Assembly: GCF_905171775.1 (NCBI RefSeq)
Contig: NC_053499.1
Location: forward strand, 143,865,251-143,929,250
Length of the DNA stretch: 64,000 nucleotides
Reading direction: 5' to 3'
Source of the DNA: Rana temporaria
Lineage: Eukaryota; Chordata; Amphibia; Anura; Ranidae
Shown: positions 11,589-24,188 of the stretch, piece by piece
Layout of the letters: each line of letters starts with the position of its first letter
Position numbering within the stretch: the first letter of the stretch is position 1
Notes under the pieces: model-generated
The model's database searches: none
Seen by the model: only the letters and a program-made list of their open reading frames with translations
Told to the model about the DNA's origin: nothing
Translations under genes and position numbers: made by a program

Positions 11589-12199
11589 CAGGGCCGGCCT
11601 TAGGTGTTCAGGTGCCCTGTGCAAGCTAGTCCTGTGGGCAACCCCCCCCCCCCCCATCTTCACCCCTCGCCCCCAGGACATTGTGCTGCCTGGTACCAAG
11701 AATGAAATGCTGCCTCCCTCCCAAAAAAAATCACGCCCACCAAAATGCCCCCACATCCAGACAGAGGCTGCGGATACGATGGTGTCCCCTTACAGTGGCC
11801 TCCTCCTCTGTCCACCATCAGGGCAGCTCTGACCTGTGGAGAGGTGAAAGGGGCACAGGAGGAGGACACAGCATACTAAGCATGCGCATGCGCCGCCCGG
11901 CCGAGCGCATATGAGCTTTCCCGAGCCCGGGCCGGCTTCGGAACGGCGCATGCGCAGTTGCATGGTCGGCTCGCGGCCATATTTTTACAGACACCCCGAT
12001 TCACGGACGGTTGGCAACACTGGCGGCAATTTGCCGGCTCAGTGGAGCGGGCGGAATGGGATGGCGGGCTGGCGGCAATTTGCATGTGAGTAACTGACTG
12101 CGACTCACATTCGGCGAGCTGTGATGGCCGCATGGCGCCCCTGTTGCCCACGGCGCCTTGTGCGGCCGCACAGCTCGCACACCCTAAAGGCCGGCCCTG
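11589..12199. mobile_element. hAT-like non-autonomous element with perfect 8-bp TSD
   Basis: The ends CAGGGCCGGCCTTAGG and, reversed, CAGGGCCGGCCTTTAGGG are inverted repeats. The 8-mer ATCCTGCA is present at 11581-11588 and 12200-12207. The 611-bp interior is CpG-rich, contains a poly-C run, and has no transposase. Confidence 0.93.
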
Positions 12200-12579
12200 A
12201 TCCTGCAGGTTAGTAGATGAAAACCTAATCAGTAAAATCTCATTCAAAAGTCATTTTCAATCTTTGTAAATTTGGGGCTTTGCATTAAAAAAAAATGCCT
12301 GGTGATCCTGCCACGGAGGTCCTCGTCCAGGCACTTCCTGTTACAGGGTGACAACACTCTGTCTCACAATTGTTCTTCCGGGTTGTCAGCCCATCACATG
12401 GGCCTCCAAAGGAGGCTTCAAGTGGCAGTTTCAGGACACATCACACAGATAGAGTTAGTCCTCTGTTTTCACCATCTGGTAATCTGCCCTGAGAAATGCC
12501 ATGCAGCCATCACTGGAGGGCATGTAGACAGTATGGGGCCAGATCACACCACATGCAGTCTAGTGCATTAGAAATGCAT

Positions 12580-14500
12580 GGAACGTATAGGCTGGTTCAT
12601 ACCACAAAAACGCACTCCAAATCCGTTCCGGATGCATTTCTGCGTGCGCATATTTGACACGTTCTGGTGCGTTTTTGATGCATTTCTGGATGCATTTCCA
12701 GATACTTTTTTCTGCACTGGGGTCTGCTGCGTTTCTGATGCGTTCCAGAACATGCCGGTGCGTTTTTGATGTATTTTAACGCGTTCCAGTACAGTCCAGT
12801 GCAGGAAAAATGCAGTGCATTCTGGTGTGTTTTTGGTGCATTTCAGTGCGTTTTTGACGTGTTTTATCGCTTTCCAGTACAGTCCAGTCCAGAAAAAATG
12901 CAGCAAGTTCTACTTTTATTTCTGGAACATGAACACACTGGAACTACAAGCACTGGTGTTAAAGTGGAGGTTCACCCGAAAACTTAATTTTTTAACCTTA
13001 GATTGAGGCTCATTTTGTGAAGGGGAATCGCGTGTTTTTTTACAATCGAAGCTGTACTTACCGTTTTAGAGAGCGATCTTCTCCGCCGCTTCCGGGTATG
13101 GGCTGCGGGACTGGGCGTTCCTATTTGATTGACAGGCTTCCGACGGTCGCATACAGCGCGTCACGATTTTCCGAAAGTAGGCGAACGTCAGTGCGCAGGC
13201 GCCGTATAGAGCCGCACCGACGTTCGGCTTCTTTCGGCTACTCGTGACGCGATGGATGCGACTGTCGGAAGCCTGTTGGAAGCCTGTCAAAATGAGCATC
13301 AATCTAATGTTAAAAAAAAATTTTCGGGTGAACTCCCGCTTTAACTATGCCACTGGAAACCATATAACATAAGAAAAATATAAATCGCGCTACCTCAACC
13401 ACCCTTCTTGACAAACACAAACGTATGCAAGTGGGTAATCTATAGTAATATGAGTGAAAGGCTGGCTGCTATATCAAAAGTGACCTATAATGGCCACTAG
13501 TGCAACATGCAGCCACCTCAAAATCCCTCAGAAATCATAGTGATGGTGATTTACAAGAAAAACAAACAAAAACAAAAAGCACTTGGATCAGAAACCATCA
13601 ACTAAATATTAATTTTGGCTCTGAATGGGTTAATAAACAGTCCGAAATGTTGACAGTAGAGAGTCCATAGATAGCAGGTAAGATGTCAAACACCAGTGCA
13701 TCAGTGCCACATTACAGATTGGTTGTAAACGTGTCCAAAAGAAAAAAGTGACATATCCTCCACCAGACTTATAGATTGGCTTCTTACCGAATTCCCACGA
13801 TCCCTTATGACAGGGGATCAGAAACAGCATATAATAGGTCCCAATCTCGCAGTTTTAGATATGCAGTCCATATAACATACTTACGCACTGGATTGCATGT
13901 GGTATGAACTAGCCCTATATGGTTTCCTATTGCATAGTTTTGCCCCAGCGTGTTCAGTTTCACAGCGTTCCAGTCTGGTCTGGTGCGTTTTTGACGCATT
14001 CCAGTGTATTCTGTTGTGTTTTTGATGCGTTTTAGCACTTTCCGGTACAGTCCAGTGCAGCAAAAATGCAGCATGTTCTACTTTTTTCTGGAACTGGAAC
14101 GCCCTGAAACTGACCACACAGGTGTAAACTATGCAATTGGAAACCATATAGGGCCAGTTCATACGACATGCAGTCAGTCCAGCGCTGGTTTTTTTTCTGC
14201 ATCAAAAACGCATGGGAAGTATGTTATATGGTTTCCAGTGGCATAGTTTAACACCAGGGCTTGCAGTTCCAGTGTGTTCAAGATCCAGAAAAAAAAAGTA
14301 GAACATGCTGCATTTTTGCTGCACTGGACTGTACTGGAACGCGCTAAAACGCATCAAAAACACACCGGAATGCACTGGAACACATCAAAAACACAAGGGA
14401 GAAAAAAAAAGCATCAGGAATAGATCCAGAAACGCATCAGAAATGCACTGGAAGCGCACTGTAGTGCGTTTTTGTGGTGTGGACCTAAAACCGGGGGGAA
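12580..14500. repeat. Foldback repeat complex of 'gcgtttttgatgcgttcc' units
   Basis: Short units built on 'tgcgtttttgatgcgtt' and 'ccagtacagtccagtgcag' run in + orientation at about 12600-12950 and 13920-14130, and inverted at about 14200-14480. Around 14190 they form an inverted repeat with arms of roughly 190 bp. A TTAA element (12963-13340) is inserted in it. The stretch 13345-13900 is unrelated dispersed sequence with no gene seen. Confidence 0.7.
12963..13340. mobile_element. TTAA-flanked MITE, 378 bp
   Basis: The inverted ends are AGTGGAGGTTCACCCGAAAA and, reversed, AGCGGGAGTTCACCCGAAAA. TTAA lies at 12959-12962 and 13341-13344, as for piggyBac or Kolobok insertions. Near 14240-14260, inverted, the same host repeat exists without the element (ggtgttaaactatgc), giving an empty site. 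Confidence 0.88.
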
Positions 14501-14576
14501 AAGAATCTGGTGCAGCTGTGCATGGGAGCCAATCAGCTTCTAACGCCAGCTTGTCCAATTAAACTTTGAGAATAAG

Positions 14577-15790
14577 CCCTGGTTCACACTGGGTACGATT
14601 TGGAACGATTTGAGATGCGATTTGACATGTCAAATCGCATCTCAAATCGGCGGCACTTGTCGGCAATGGCACTGTCCTAATCAGTGCGACGCCGCATCTG
14701 CGATTTCAAAAAGTAGTTCCTGTACTACTTTTTGCGATTTCGGGCCGCGATTTACATTAAATTGCGGCCGAAATCGCTGCAAAATCGCGCATTTTACCGC
14801 GATTTTGAATTCGCAGCAGTGTGAATCTAGGCTAAAACCTGGAACCTGGGTCGTTTGGTAAATTTTTCTGGTGTTTTTTCCCGGCGTTTTGTCGCGCGTA
14901 TTCATGCTTATTTGCGCGTTTGCATACAGCGTCGTCCGACGTTTTTGTACTTCGACGTTTTTTATTTTAGCCAATAGGAAAAATTATCATCTTTTCATCA
15001 CTTATTGCTATGTTGGTGGATGTTTTTAATCTTCTGCCTGGGTGAAAAGTTCTATTGATTAAAGCGACAAAACGGCTGTAGCAAACGCTCGTGGTCGCGC
15101 TAGTCGATTGAATCGAGCGTTTCCATTACTTTCTATGAGAAATGGAAACGCTCAAATACGCCCAAACCGCCCCGATACGCGCGACAAAAAAGGGTCCGGA
15201 ACTTGTTTGAGCTTCAGGCTGCATTCACGCCTGAACGCGACGTTTTGTCCCACGATTTGCCACGACAAAACGCGTCGTTTTTAGCCTACAATACGACGGA
15301 GGGGTGATTGAAACATTGTCGGCTATGCCGAACGCCGAAAGCCGCCTGAAAAAAAGGGTCCGGGACTTGTTTTGAGCTTCAGGCGTACGGCGTTTCGGCG
15401 TTCGGCGTGGAGATGTGAACCATCTCCATAGCCGACAATGTTAAATCACCCCTGCAGGCTGCAATAGCGTCGGGGTTCAGGCGTTAAAACGCCTAGGTGT
15501 GAATGGAGCCTAAGTCGTTCGGCGTCAGGCGTATCGGCGTGCAGATGTGAACCATCTCCATAGGGAATAATGTATTTTTTCCCCTCTAGCGTATTTGAGC
15601 GTCGCGCTTCAGGCGACAAAACGCTCAGGTGTGAATGCAGCATTAGTAAATTTTCCAATTGGCTCCGCCTCTCCGTTTTTTCACGCCGACCCGATCGGAA
15701 CTTCCATTCTTCTTTATGGAGTGGCGGGTGTAAATGGACACGTGACCGTTTACACCCGCCTACATCCAATCTGATCCGCTAAAAAGGGAC
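14577..15790. repeat. CpG-rich dispersed repeats
   Basis: The block includes hairpins such as 'gagatgcgatttgacatg / catgtcaaatcgcatctc' at about 14613-14645. 'aggctgcattcacgcctg' and 'gagcttcaggcgtacggcg' motifs recur through 15220-15640, and also near 50288. No coding sequence is seen. Confidence 0.55.
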
Positions 15791-16199
15791 GGATGAGGAT
15801 CCCCTTCCCCTTCCGTCCAGTGGATCGGATGACAGTTGGGTGTAAACAGACAGGCGGTACGTTTACATCCGACCGCCCATAGAGGGGAGCGGGGCTGTGT
15901 CTGTGTCCGTTCAGCATAAGCTGAGCAGACACGGACCTGTCATCCGCCTGCTCAGCGGGGATCGGCGGGCAGATCTGCTGAACAAGTGGATTGCAGGCGC
16001 AGCCCACCCTGTGTGAAGTGTCTGCAAAGAGGCTGCAGGAGATCAGCAGGACTGAGATATTGCAAAGGAGGAAAAAAAAAATGAAAACAAGGATTTATTA
16101 ATTTATTTAATAATAAAAAAATGACAGTTGTTTATGATGACGCCCAGAGCATAATAAATGTCATCCATTTGGAGTTTTACATCTACATGAATAAATCTG
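15791..16199. other. Unassigned intronic stretch
   Basis: 'gggtgtaaac' and 'acgtttacatccg' motifs link its left part to the preceding repeats. The remainder is AT-rich with no gene. Confidence 0.35.
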
Positions 16200-16669
16200 T
16201 TTGTTGTCACTGATCCGCCGCGGCGCACATTTCCAAGCAGGACGTCACATTGGAGGGATTCGGAATCTCTGTGCCGCGTCCCTTAATGTGAGTGTAAAAT
16301 CCCATTTAATGAGGCAGCGGCCGGTAAATTCACATTAATGGACACTAATCTGGGCTGATGGAGGATTAATATTTCCTGGTTGGAGGATTTCCAATCGATT
16401 TCCGCAGCAACTTAGAAAGGAGATGATTCAGGACATCTAAAAGAGGCAAATTAGGGTGACTCCGGCTCTGTGGGGTCACCTCTGGAAATCTGTGAATACA
16501 TTTAGTAGAGCAGCAGAAAGAAATGCTGAGAGGAGTCACAAGACTCTTTATAACTCTGGAAACATGAAGTCCCCTCCCCCAACTCAAGTTGGTGTTCACA
16601 GCTCAGCACAAATCAGTACAAAAGGGGGCAATAACATTTACATATGCTTAGTACACATATCAATATTAG
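16200..16669. other. Non-repetitive intronic block, candidate regulatory sequence
   Basis: It holds homeodomain-type motifs such as ACATTAATGG near 16330 and GGATTAAT near 16365, and shows no repeat signature. Conservation is not testable here. Confidence 0.3.
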
Positions 16670-17440
16670 TGTTGCTCACGAATATTCGTATTGCGAATAT
16701 TCGGCTCGAATATGGCATATTCGAGTATTCGCGATATATTTCGAATTTCGCTGTGAATATTCGCTATTCCGAATATTCAAATTTTTTCAATTTTATTTTT
16801 AGAACAGATCACATCCTAGAGATCTCCATCGACGTCTAAAAGCATTGCTGAAGCGATCATTTTATCTTGCCGAAAAATCGCAATGCGATTATTCGGCAAT
16901 CGGAATATCGCGCGATTATTTTCTCCGCCCTTCTTTTGCATCAGAGCCAATCAGAGTGCTCCTACCGCAGTTGTCGAAATTCCGCAATAAATATCGCATT
17001 CGCATTTTGCAAAATTTCGATAAAATATCAGGAATATTCGATTTCATAATGAGCCAATCAGAGTGCTCCTACCGCAGTTGTCGAAATTCCGCAATCAATT
17101 TCGCATTTGCATTTTGCGAAATTTCGATAAAATATCACGAATATTCTGAGCCAATCAGAGGGCTCCTACCGCAGTTGTCGAAATTCCGCAATAAATATCG
17201 CATTCGCATTTTGCGAAATTTCGATAAAATATCACGAATATTCTGAGCCAATCAGAGTGCTCCTACCGCAGTTGTCGAAATTTCGCAATTATTTTCGCAT
17301 TCGCAATAGCGAAATTTCGCAAACATTTCATTTCGATAAAATATCACGAATATTCGAATTTAGCGAATATTTCTCGAATATTCGGCTATATATTCGTGAT
17401 ATATCGCGAAATCGAATATGGCGTATTCTGCTCAACACTA
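16670..17440. repeat. AT-rich tandem repeat with CCAAT motif, 97-107-bp unit
   Basis: 'gagccaatcagag' recurs at 16944, 17051, 17148 and 17245. Each unit continues with 'gctcctaccgcagttgtcg' and 'aaatttcgataaaatatc'. The edges are palindromic 'cgaatattcg' strings. Confidence 0.85.
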
Positions 17441-17984
17441 ATCAATATCAGGGTCCTAGAACCTGGGACAGTGTTAACCCCGCCCACGGTCCACAATTCA
17501 CCCTCCCACTTTATAGGCTGGTCTTGCCCAGACCCTGCCCATAAATATGTAGGGCCAACCATCCTGCCCACTTTACAGGTTGGTCCCACCTAGACCCCAC
17601 CTTTAAGCGAGGACCACAAATCACATCCACTTTATAGGTAGGAAAAGGGTAATTATTAACCCGGGATCACTCCAGCCACCTAAAAAATGGCAGAATATAC
17701 CAGCCAGAGCAAGGGAGACCCGTATCGATAAAATCGTTTTATTCTTTATTATACAAATTATACAAATATTAAAAACAGAGAGAATCACAATAAAAATTCA
17801 AAATTTCTCGTCCCAAAAAATATGGACGAGATACTTGATAGAAATACACACAATCATGTGCATCTAGTATAGTTGTGTAACATGCGTCTTTAGCCTGCTG
17901 TCTGTATGATAAACGCGTTTCGTCTGGCTTCCTCAGGACCCAGACAAGAGGGCAGCTTCCTAGAAGAATATTTGTATTCTTACA
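17441..17984. repeat. Dispersed repeat and degenerate array edge
   Basis: The first part holds diverged 'cactttataggttggtccc' units of the next array. From 17640 to 17975 an unrelated insert interrupts it, carrying 'ataaacgcgtttcgtctgg'. Confidence 0.5.
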
Positions 17985-19130
17985 CTTTATAGGTTGGTCC
18001 CACCCAAAGACCATCTCTAAACATGTGCAGACCACCCATCACATCTACTTTATGGGTCGGTCCCACCCAGAGACCATGTCTAAACATGTGGGGACCACCC
18101 ATCACATCCACTTTATGGGTTGGTTCCACCCAGGAACCATCTCTAAACATGAGCAGACCACCCATCACATCTACTTTATGGGTTGGTCCCACCCAGAGAC
18201 CATGTCTAAACATGTGGAGACCACCCATCACATCCACTTTATGGGTTGGTCCCACCCAGAGCCCACCTATAAACATGTGGAGACCACCCATCACATCCAC
18301 TTTATGGGTTGGTCCCACCCAGAGACCACCTCTAAACATGTGGAGACCACCCATCACATCCACTTTATGGGTTGTTCCCACCCAGAGACCATCTCTAAAC
18401 ATGTGTAGACCACCCATCACATGCACTTTATGGGTTGGTCCCACCCAAAGACCATCTCTAAACATGTGTAAACCACCCATCACATCCACTTTATGGGTTG
18501 GGACCACCCAGAGACCATCTCTAAACATGTGTAGACCACCCATCACATGCACTTTATGGGTTGGTCCCACCCAGAGACCATCTCTAAACACGTGCAGACC
18601 ACCCATCACATCCACTTTATGGGTTGGTCCCACCCAGCGACCATCTCTAAACATGTGTAAACCACCCATCACATCCACTTTATGGGTTGGTACCACCCAG
18701 AGACCATCTCTAAACATGTGTAGACCACCCATCACATGCACTTTATGGGTTGGTCCCACCCAGAGACCATCTCTAAACACGTGCAGACCACCCATCACAT
18801 CCACTTTATGGGTTGGTACCACCCAGAGACCATCTCTAAACATGTGGAGACCACCCATCACATCCACTTTATGGGTTGGTCCCACCCAGAGACCATCTCT
18901 AAACACGTGCAGACCACCCATCACATCCACTTTATGGGTTGGTCCCACCCAAAGACCATCTCTAAATATGTGCAGACCACCCATCACATCCTCTTTATGG
19001 GTTGGTCCCACCCAAAGACCATCTCTAAATATGTGCAGACCACCCATCACATCCTCTTTATGGGTTGGTCCCACCCAGCGACCATCTCTAAACACGTGGA
19101 AACCACCCATCACATCCACTTTACTGCTGA
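17985..19130. repeat. Minisatellite, 63-bp unit, about 18 copies
   Basis: The unit joins 'ccacccatcacatccacttt', 'atgggttggtcccacccaga' and 'gaccatctctaaacatgtg'. Spacing is exactly 63 (18291 to 18354). Since 63 is 21 codons, both strands stay open for about 400 codons; the repetitive peptides are not genes. Confidence 0.97.
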
Positions 19131-20345
19131 GGTTCACACAAACAACCAACCATGACAGGTCCACTTTAGTATCCAGTTCAGCAAAATAGCCGCAGGTTTC
19201 TAAGTATAGAAAAGCCATTTTCCATCCAAGTCATCCGTCTTTTGCGAGATTATTCTTTCATGAGCCCTAAATCCTCCCGCCGGACTCGGCTCACACAAAA
19301 TGAGGCTCCAACCAGGGAAAGATGGGCTGGCAGGTCTGTTCACCTCTAATACTGCACAGAGTCACCAATGGGGGTGTGAAGAGGTCCGGAAAACCTGGCC
19401 TGTCCGATGCTGCACACTGGACTGCCTGTGTGACCGCTCAGGAGAGTCGTATTCGTAGCCTTGCAAAATGAAGAATCTGGAAGAGTTCTCAGCAGTCTTA
19501 TGTCTGGCGATGTCTTACAGCACCGGGGTGCTATGTTCACTGCCATCAATTCCCCCAGTCTTTAGGGACAGTCCAGGTATTTTTTGCAGTCCCCCATCTT
19601 GCCTGCATCTGGCACTGATCAGTACCAATGCTGCTGCTGCCTACGGTTGCCACCTGTCCGGGATTCACCCGGACAGTCCGTGCTTGGAATTATGTGTCTG
19701 CGTTTCAGCCTGAAATACGGACACATTATTTCGACTGGGTTGTGGCCCCCCGAGTAACTGAGATAGTCACACAAAAATCTGTTGCCATCCGGGAGCTGCA
19801 GGCCGCAGTCTGGGGGCAGGTTCGGCATCAATGGGGCACTGGGGGGGGGCAGGCGCGATGATGTCAGCAAGAGCAGTTTGGCCACACCCATTGTTTGCCG
19901 CATCTCGCTGCATTTCCACTCTCCTTGGGGCACCATACAGCGATCAGTGCTATAAAAATGCACTGATTACTGTGTAAAGTACACTGGCAGGGAAGGGGTT
20001 AACCACTAGGGGGCGAAAAAAGGGGGTTAAGCGTGTCCTAGGGAGCGATTCTAACTGTGGTGGGGGGCTTACTGTGACACGACATTGATCACTGCTCCCG
20101 ATGACAGGGAGCAATAGATCAGTGTCCTGTCACTAGGCAGAACAGGGAAATGCCTTGTTGCATCTCCCTGTTCTGCAGCTCTGTGACACAATTGCGGACA
20201 TCGAGTCCGTGGGACCTGTGGTCAAACTCACAGAGCTTGCGCCGCCCTCAATGCTGCGATTTAAAGGGGACGTACAGGTATGTCCATATGCGCAGCCGTG
20301 CCATTCTGCCGATGTAAATAGTCGCGCAGCGGTCGACAAGCGGCT
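19131..20345. other. Intronic stretch with dispersed-repeat fragments
   Basis: From about 19980 to 20345 the sequence resembles the right half of the TTAA family ('aaccactagggggcg', 'gccgtgccattctgccgatg'). An inverted pair, 'gacaggtggcaaccgt'-like with 'ggttgccacctgtccggg', lies near 19645. No gene is seen. Confidence 0.45.
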
Positions 20346-20491
20346 AAGGTAAAGCGTTAATCAGCGGCTCTTTACCACGTGATCAGCTGTGTCCAATCAC
20401 TCATCACGGAGGTAAACAGATGTCGATTATCGGCACACCTTTAAAGGAGAAGAGAGCCAATAACCACTGATGTACACTGATAATCATTATT

Positions 20492-20582
20492 ATGCCCACC
20501 AGTGCTGCAAATCTGTGCCCACCAGTGCTGCAAATCTGTGCCCACAAGTGCTGCAAATCTGTGCCCACCAGTGCTGCCAATC
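20492..20582. repeat. Short tandem repeat, 23-bp unit, 4 copies
   Basis: The unit 'cccaccagtgctgcaaatct' plus 'gtg' is repeated four times. Confidence 0.85.
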
Positions 20583-21330
20583 CAGATTCTGGGAACCCCA
20601 ATTTTGATTTTTTTTTTTTGCCTGAACCTGCAAAAACAATTGCAGGAGGGCAAATCGCTGATGATTGTTCAGTTCTGTGTAATAGTTTCTTTTGTGTCGA
20701 AAGTCAATTGTAACATTTCCAAAATTGCTACAACATTGCGGCGGCGTGCGTCCGGTGTGATGGTCACTGTGGGAGGCTTGGAATGGTTCATATCACACAT
20801 AACGATCTCCCATTCTCATATTAACAGAATAAAACAAAGTGCTGGGAGAGTGAACATTCACTCTCGCTAGTAATAATCTGATGCGTCTTATTGCGCCCGA
20901 TCTGCGGTAAATCCTTTGCGACATCCTCCGCCCCGTCCCTGCCAACGAATGTCCGCCGAGACAGAAAACTTGGCGGATATCTTCTACACTGAAAACTTCT
21001 GTTATTAGCAAAATGAGGAGGGCAGGCGGCATCATTTCATCTTTGCATTATTTGCCGCAAGCGGAGAATTCCACCGAACGGCAATAAATTCACATGGTAA
21101 GCTGAAGATGAGACGTGAGGAGAGCCGTCTCTGAAGACGTCGGCACATTGTTCAATGCTTCAGGTGACTGGAAGTCATCGGCGGATAAAGTCACTGAATG
21201 CCAAATCAGCTGAAATGTGAACACTGCGCAAGAGATCAGATTACAAGACGGAGGGCGACACCGCGCCACCTTAAGTCACCATGACCAAGATATCAGTGTC
21301 TCAGGTGACAGTGTGTCCTTGTGCTGAAAC
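20583..21330. other. Mostly non-repetitive intronic block
   Basis: No transposon ends or tandem units were recognised. 'aataaattcacatgg' near 21085 recalls 'gtaaattcacattaatgg' near 16325. It is a possible regulatory block. Confidence 0.3.
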
Positions 21331-22660
21331 TCCAGTTGTCACTATTCTGAAACCCTCAAGTGTCAGTATTTTATTGTTCTGGACCTCCTGGTGTCAGTGT
21401 GACATTTTTCCTGGGACCCCCAAGTGTCAGTGACATTGGTTTGGACCCCAAGTGTCAGTGTGACATTGTTCTGGACTAGGGGGTGAGCCAAACACCCCCC
21501 CCCCCCGCTTCGGTTTGCAGCAGAACATACGAACAGGCAAAACATTTTTTGAACACGCGAACACCGTTAAAGTCTATGGGACAAGAACATGAAATATCCA
21601 AAGTGCTAATTTTAAAGGTTAATATGCAAGTTATTGTCATAAAAAGTGTTTGGGGACCCGGGACAATTTTTTCGGGAGCAGTGATTTTAATAATGCTTAA
21701 AGTGAAACAATAAAAGTGAAATATTCCTTTAATTTTCGTACCTAGGGAGGTGTCTATAGTATGCCTGTAAAGTAGCGCATGTTTCTCGTGCTTAGAACTG
21801 TCCCTGCAAAAAATGACATTTCTAAAGGAAAAAAAAAATATTTAAAAGCTATAATGAATTGAGTCCCGGCAATACAGATAAAAGTAATTAAAAAAAACAG
21901 CATGGGTTCTCCCCCCCCCCCCCCCCCCCCAGTCCATTACCAGGCCCTTTAGGTCTGGTATGAATATTAAGGGGAACCCCGAACCAACATTAAGAAAACA
22001 AAACTTTTTTTCTTTTTAATAAAGGACTTGTCCCAAACTGTCTCGTGTGTTTTTTTAACATTTTGACACTTTTTTTGGTGAAATGGTAGGGGTACAATGT
22101 TCTGGACCCCAAGTGTCAGTGTATCATTGTTCTGGACCCCAAGTGTCAGTGTGTCATTGTTCTGGGCCCCCCAAGTGTCAGTGTGACATTGTTCTGAACC
22201 CCAAGTGTCAGTGTATCACTGTTCTGGACCCCAAGTGTCAGTGTGCCACTGTTCTGGACCCCAAGTGTCAGTGTGTCATTGTTCTGCACCTCAAGTGTCA
22301 GTGTGTCATTGTTCTGGACCCCAAGTGTCAGTGTGTCATTGTTCTGCACCTCAAGTGTCAGTGTGTCACTGTTCTGGGCCCCATGTGTCGGTGTGTCATT
22401 GTTCTGGACCCCATGTGTCGGTGTGTTATTGTTCTGGACCCCAAGTGTCAGTGTGTTATTGTTCTTGACCCCAAGTGTCAGTGTGTTATTGTTCTGGACC
22501 CCAAGTGTCAGTGTGTTATTGTTCTGATTGTTCTGGACCTCAAGTGTCAGCGTGTCACTGTTCTGGACCTCAAGTGTCAGTGTGTCACTGTTCTGGGCCC
22601 CATGTGTCAGTGTGTCATTGTTCTGGACCCCATGTGTCGGTGTGTCATCCTTGCAGAACC
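21331..22660. repeat. Minisatellite, 30-bp unit, split by a dispersed repeat
   Basis: The unit 'tcagtgtgtcattgttctgg' plus 'accccaagtg' runs at 22083-22660, with diverged copies at 21331-21480. Between them (about 21481-22082) is a repeat holding 'cgcgaacaccgttaaagtct' and 'atggg', which I recognise as abundant in frog genomes, and a 20-base C run. Confidence 0.88.
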
Positions 22661-23474
22661 CCCAAATTCAGTGTCTCATTGTCCAGGGACCCCCGAAGTG
22701 TCTCCCTGTAGCTCCTGAGCACCCCAGCATACACTCTTCTAGATGTAGCAGAAATAAAGTGTTAATGAAGTTCTCTTGCGGTTGGTTCTGATCTGGGGAA
22801 TATTTTTCACCTTTATCAGACATCATGATGATAAAGTATCTCAAATTTCTTCTATATCTTATTCAGCAGTTCCAAAAATATCCAGAGAACATGGAGAGGA
22901 TCATTACTCGTCTGTAGATAAGACGTTCTCCCGACCCTCTCCGCTCATCCTCCATCCACTTCATCAGGAGCGCAGAGTGCCTGATGGGAGCCGTCCAGAG
23001 ATGATGATGATGATGGGAGCTCAGCCCTCCGCTGCGGCTGTCCTAGGAACACTGACACCATAAAGATATATATATTTATACAGTATATGGAATTTATTGC
23101 GCTTGGTGACCCTCAAGTGGAGCAGCGAGACTTTGAGCCAAACTGATCACCCCTACCGCATCCTCATAAATAAAATTGCAGCGTCCTATCGATTGCTTAG
23201 ATAAAATCTCATCTTCTGTAGATTAAAATCTTTACAGAGTCTGGAAAATAATTCAACATTTTCAGTAATGCAATGAATTAAAGGACTTCTAGATTACATT
23301 TCTTGTCATGAGAGAGCAGCTGACCTGTAAATCATCCCTAACACCCTCATGTGTCTGCACCCTGCACCATACTGACCGCAAATACAACTCATGCAGGAGC
23401 AGAGTGCAGAAAATTCCTGGGCCGGGTCACTTACTGCAGTTTAAATTCCAATTAAAAATGTTTTAGAACTCACA
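22661..23474. other. Unassigned intronic stretch
   Basis: No reading frame, element end or tandem unit was recognised beyond a short (TA)n near 23067. Confidence 0.35.
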
Positions 23475-24188
23475 GGCCCAGATTCACAAAGCACTTACGC
23501 CGACGTATAACAAGTTACGCCGACGTAAGTGCAAACGTGCGCCGACACCCCGCCGGCATAGCTTGCTTACGCCGGCGTAGGGTGGGCGCACATTTAGGCT
23601 GGGTGCATGGTGCCGCTCCCATTGATTAGCCATTCAAACATGCAAATGAGGGAAATACGGCGATTCACGAACCTGTGTGCGCCCGACGCAGGCTACGCGA
23701 GGTGCGCGTAAGTTGTACGTCCGGCGTAAAGTTATTCCCCATAAAGGAGGTGCAACCCAGCAGCAGACATGCACAGGTCTGCACCAGGGAACACAAGCCG
23801 GCGTATTTTACGTTGGACGTGTGTCTGGCTGGGCGTAGGTTATGTTCACGCCGTATGCAGTGATCCGGCGTAGTTTAGGCAGTTGTTCCGACGTGGTTGT
23901 GAGCAGGTGCAGGGGGATGCGTCCACGTCACGGCGCATGCGCAGTTCGTGATACGTATCTGTCTGGCGCTCGGCCCATCATTTGCATTGGGTCACGCCTC
24001 ATTTGCATGGGTCACGCCCACTTCCACCTACGCCGGCGTACGCCTTCGAATCCCACGCCACGCTGGCGCAGCGTTGGGAGCAATAGCTTGCTGAATGCAA
24101 TGCTTGCCTCTCTGCGCTACGTTAGCGCGGCGTACAGCGTTTGCACTACGGTGGCGTAATGTGCGCCCACACTCTATGAATCTGGGCC
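23475..24188. mobile_element. Palindromic MITE, GGCCCAGATTCA ends, TSD ACA
   Basis: The ends GGCCCAGATTCA and TGAATCTGGGCC are perfect inverted repeats. ACA lies at 23472-23474 and 24189-24191. The 714-bp interior is rich in 'cgccggcgtag' and 'gcgcatgcgca' strings and encodes no transposase. Confidence 0.9.

Noticed and set aside
17980..19218. Repetitive proteins of about 400 residues on both strands
   Set aside because: The 63-bp unit is a multiple of three without stops, so both strands stay open. There is no start context, no splice sites and no domain.
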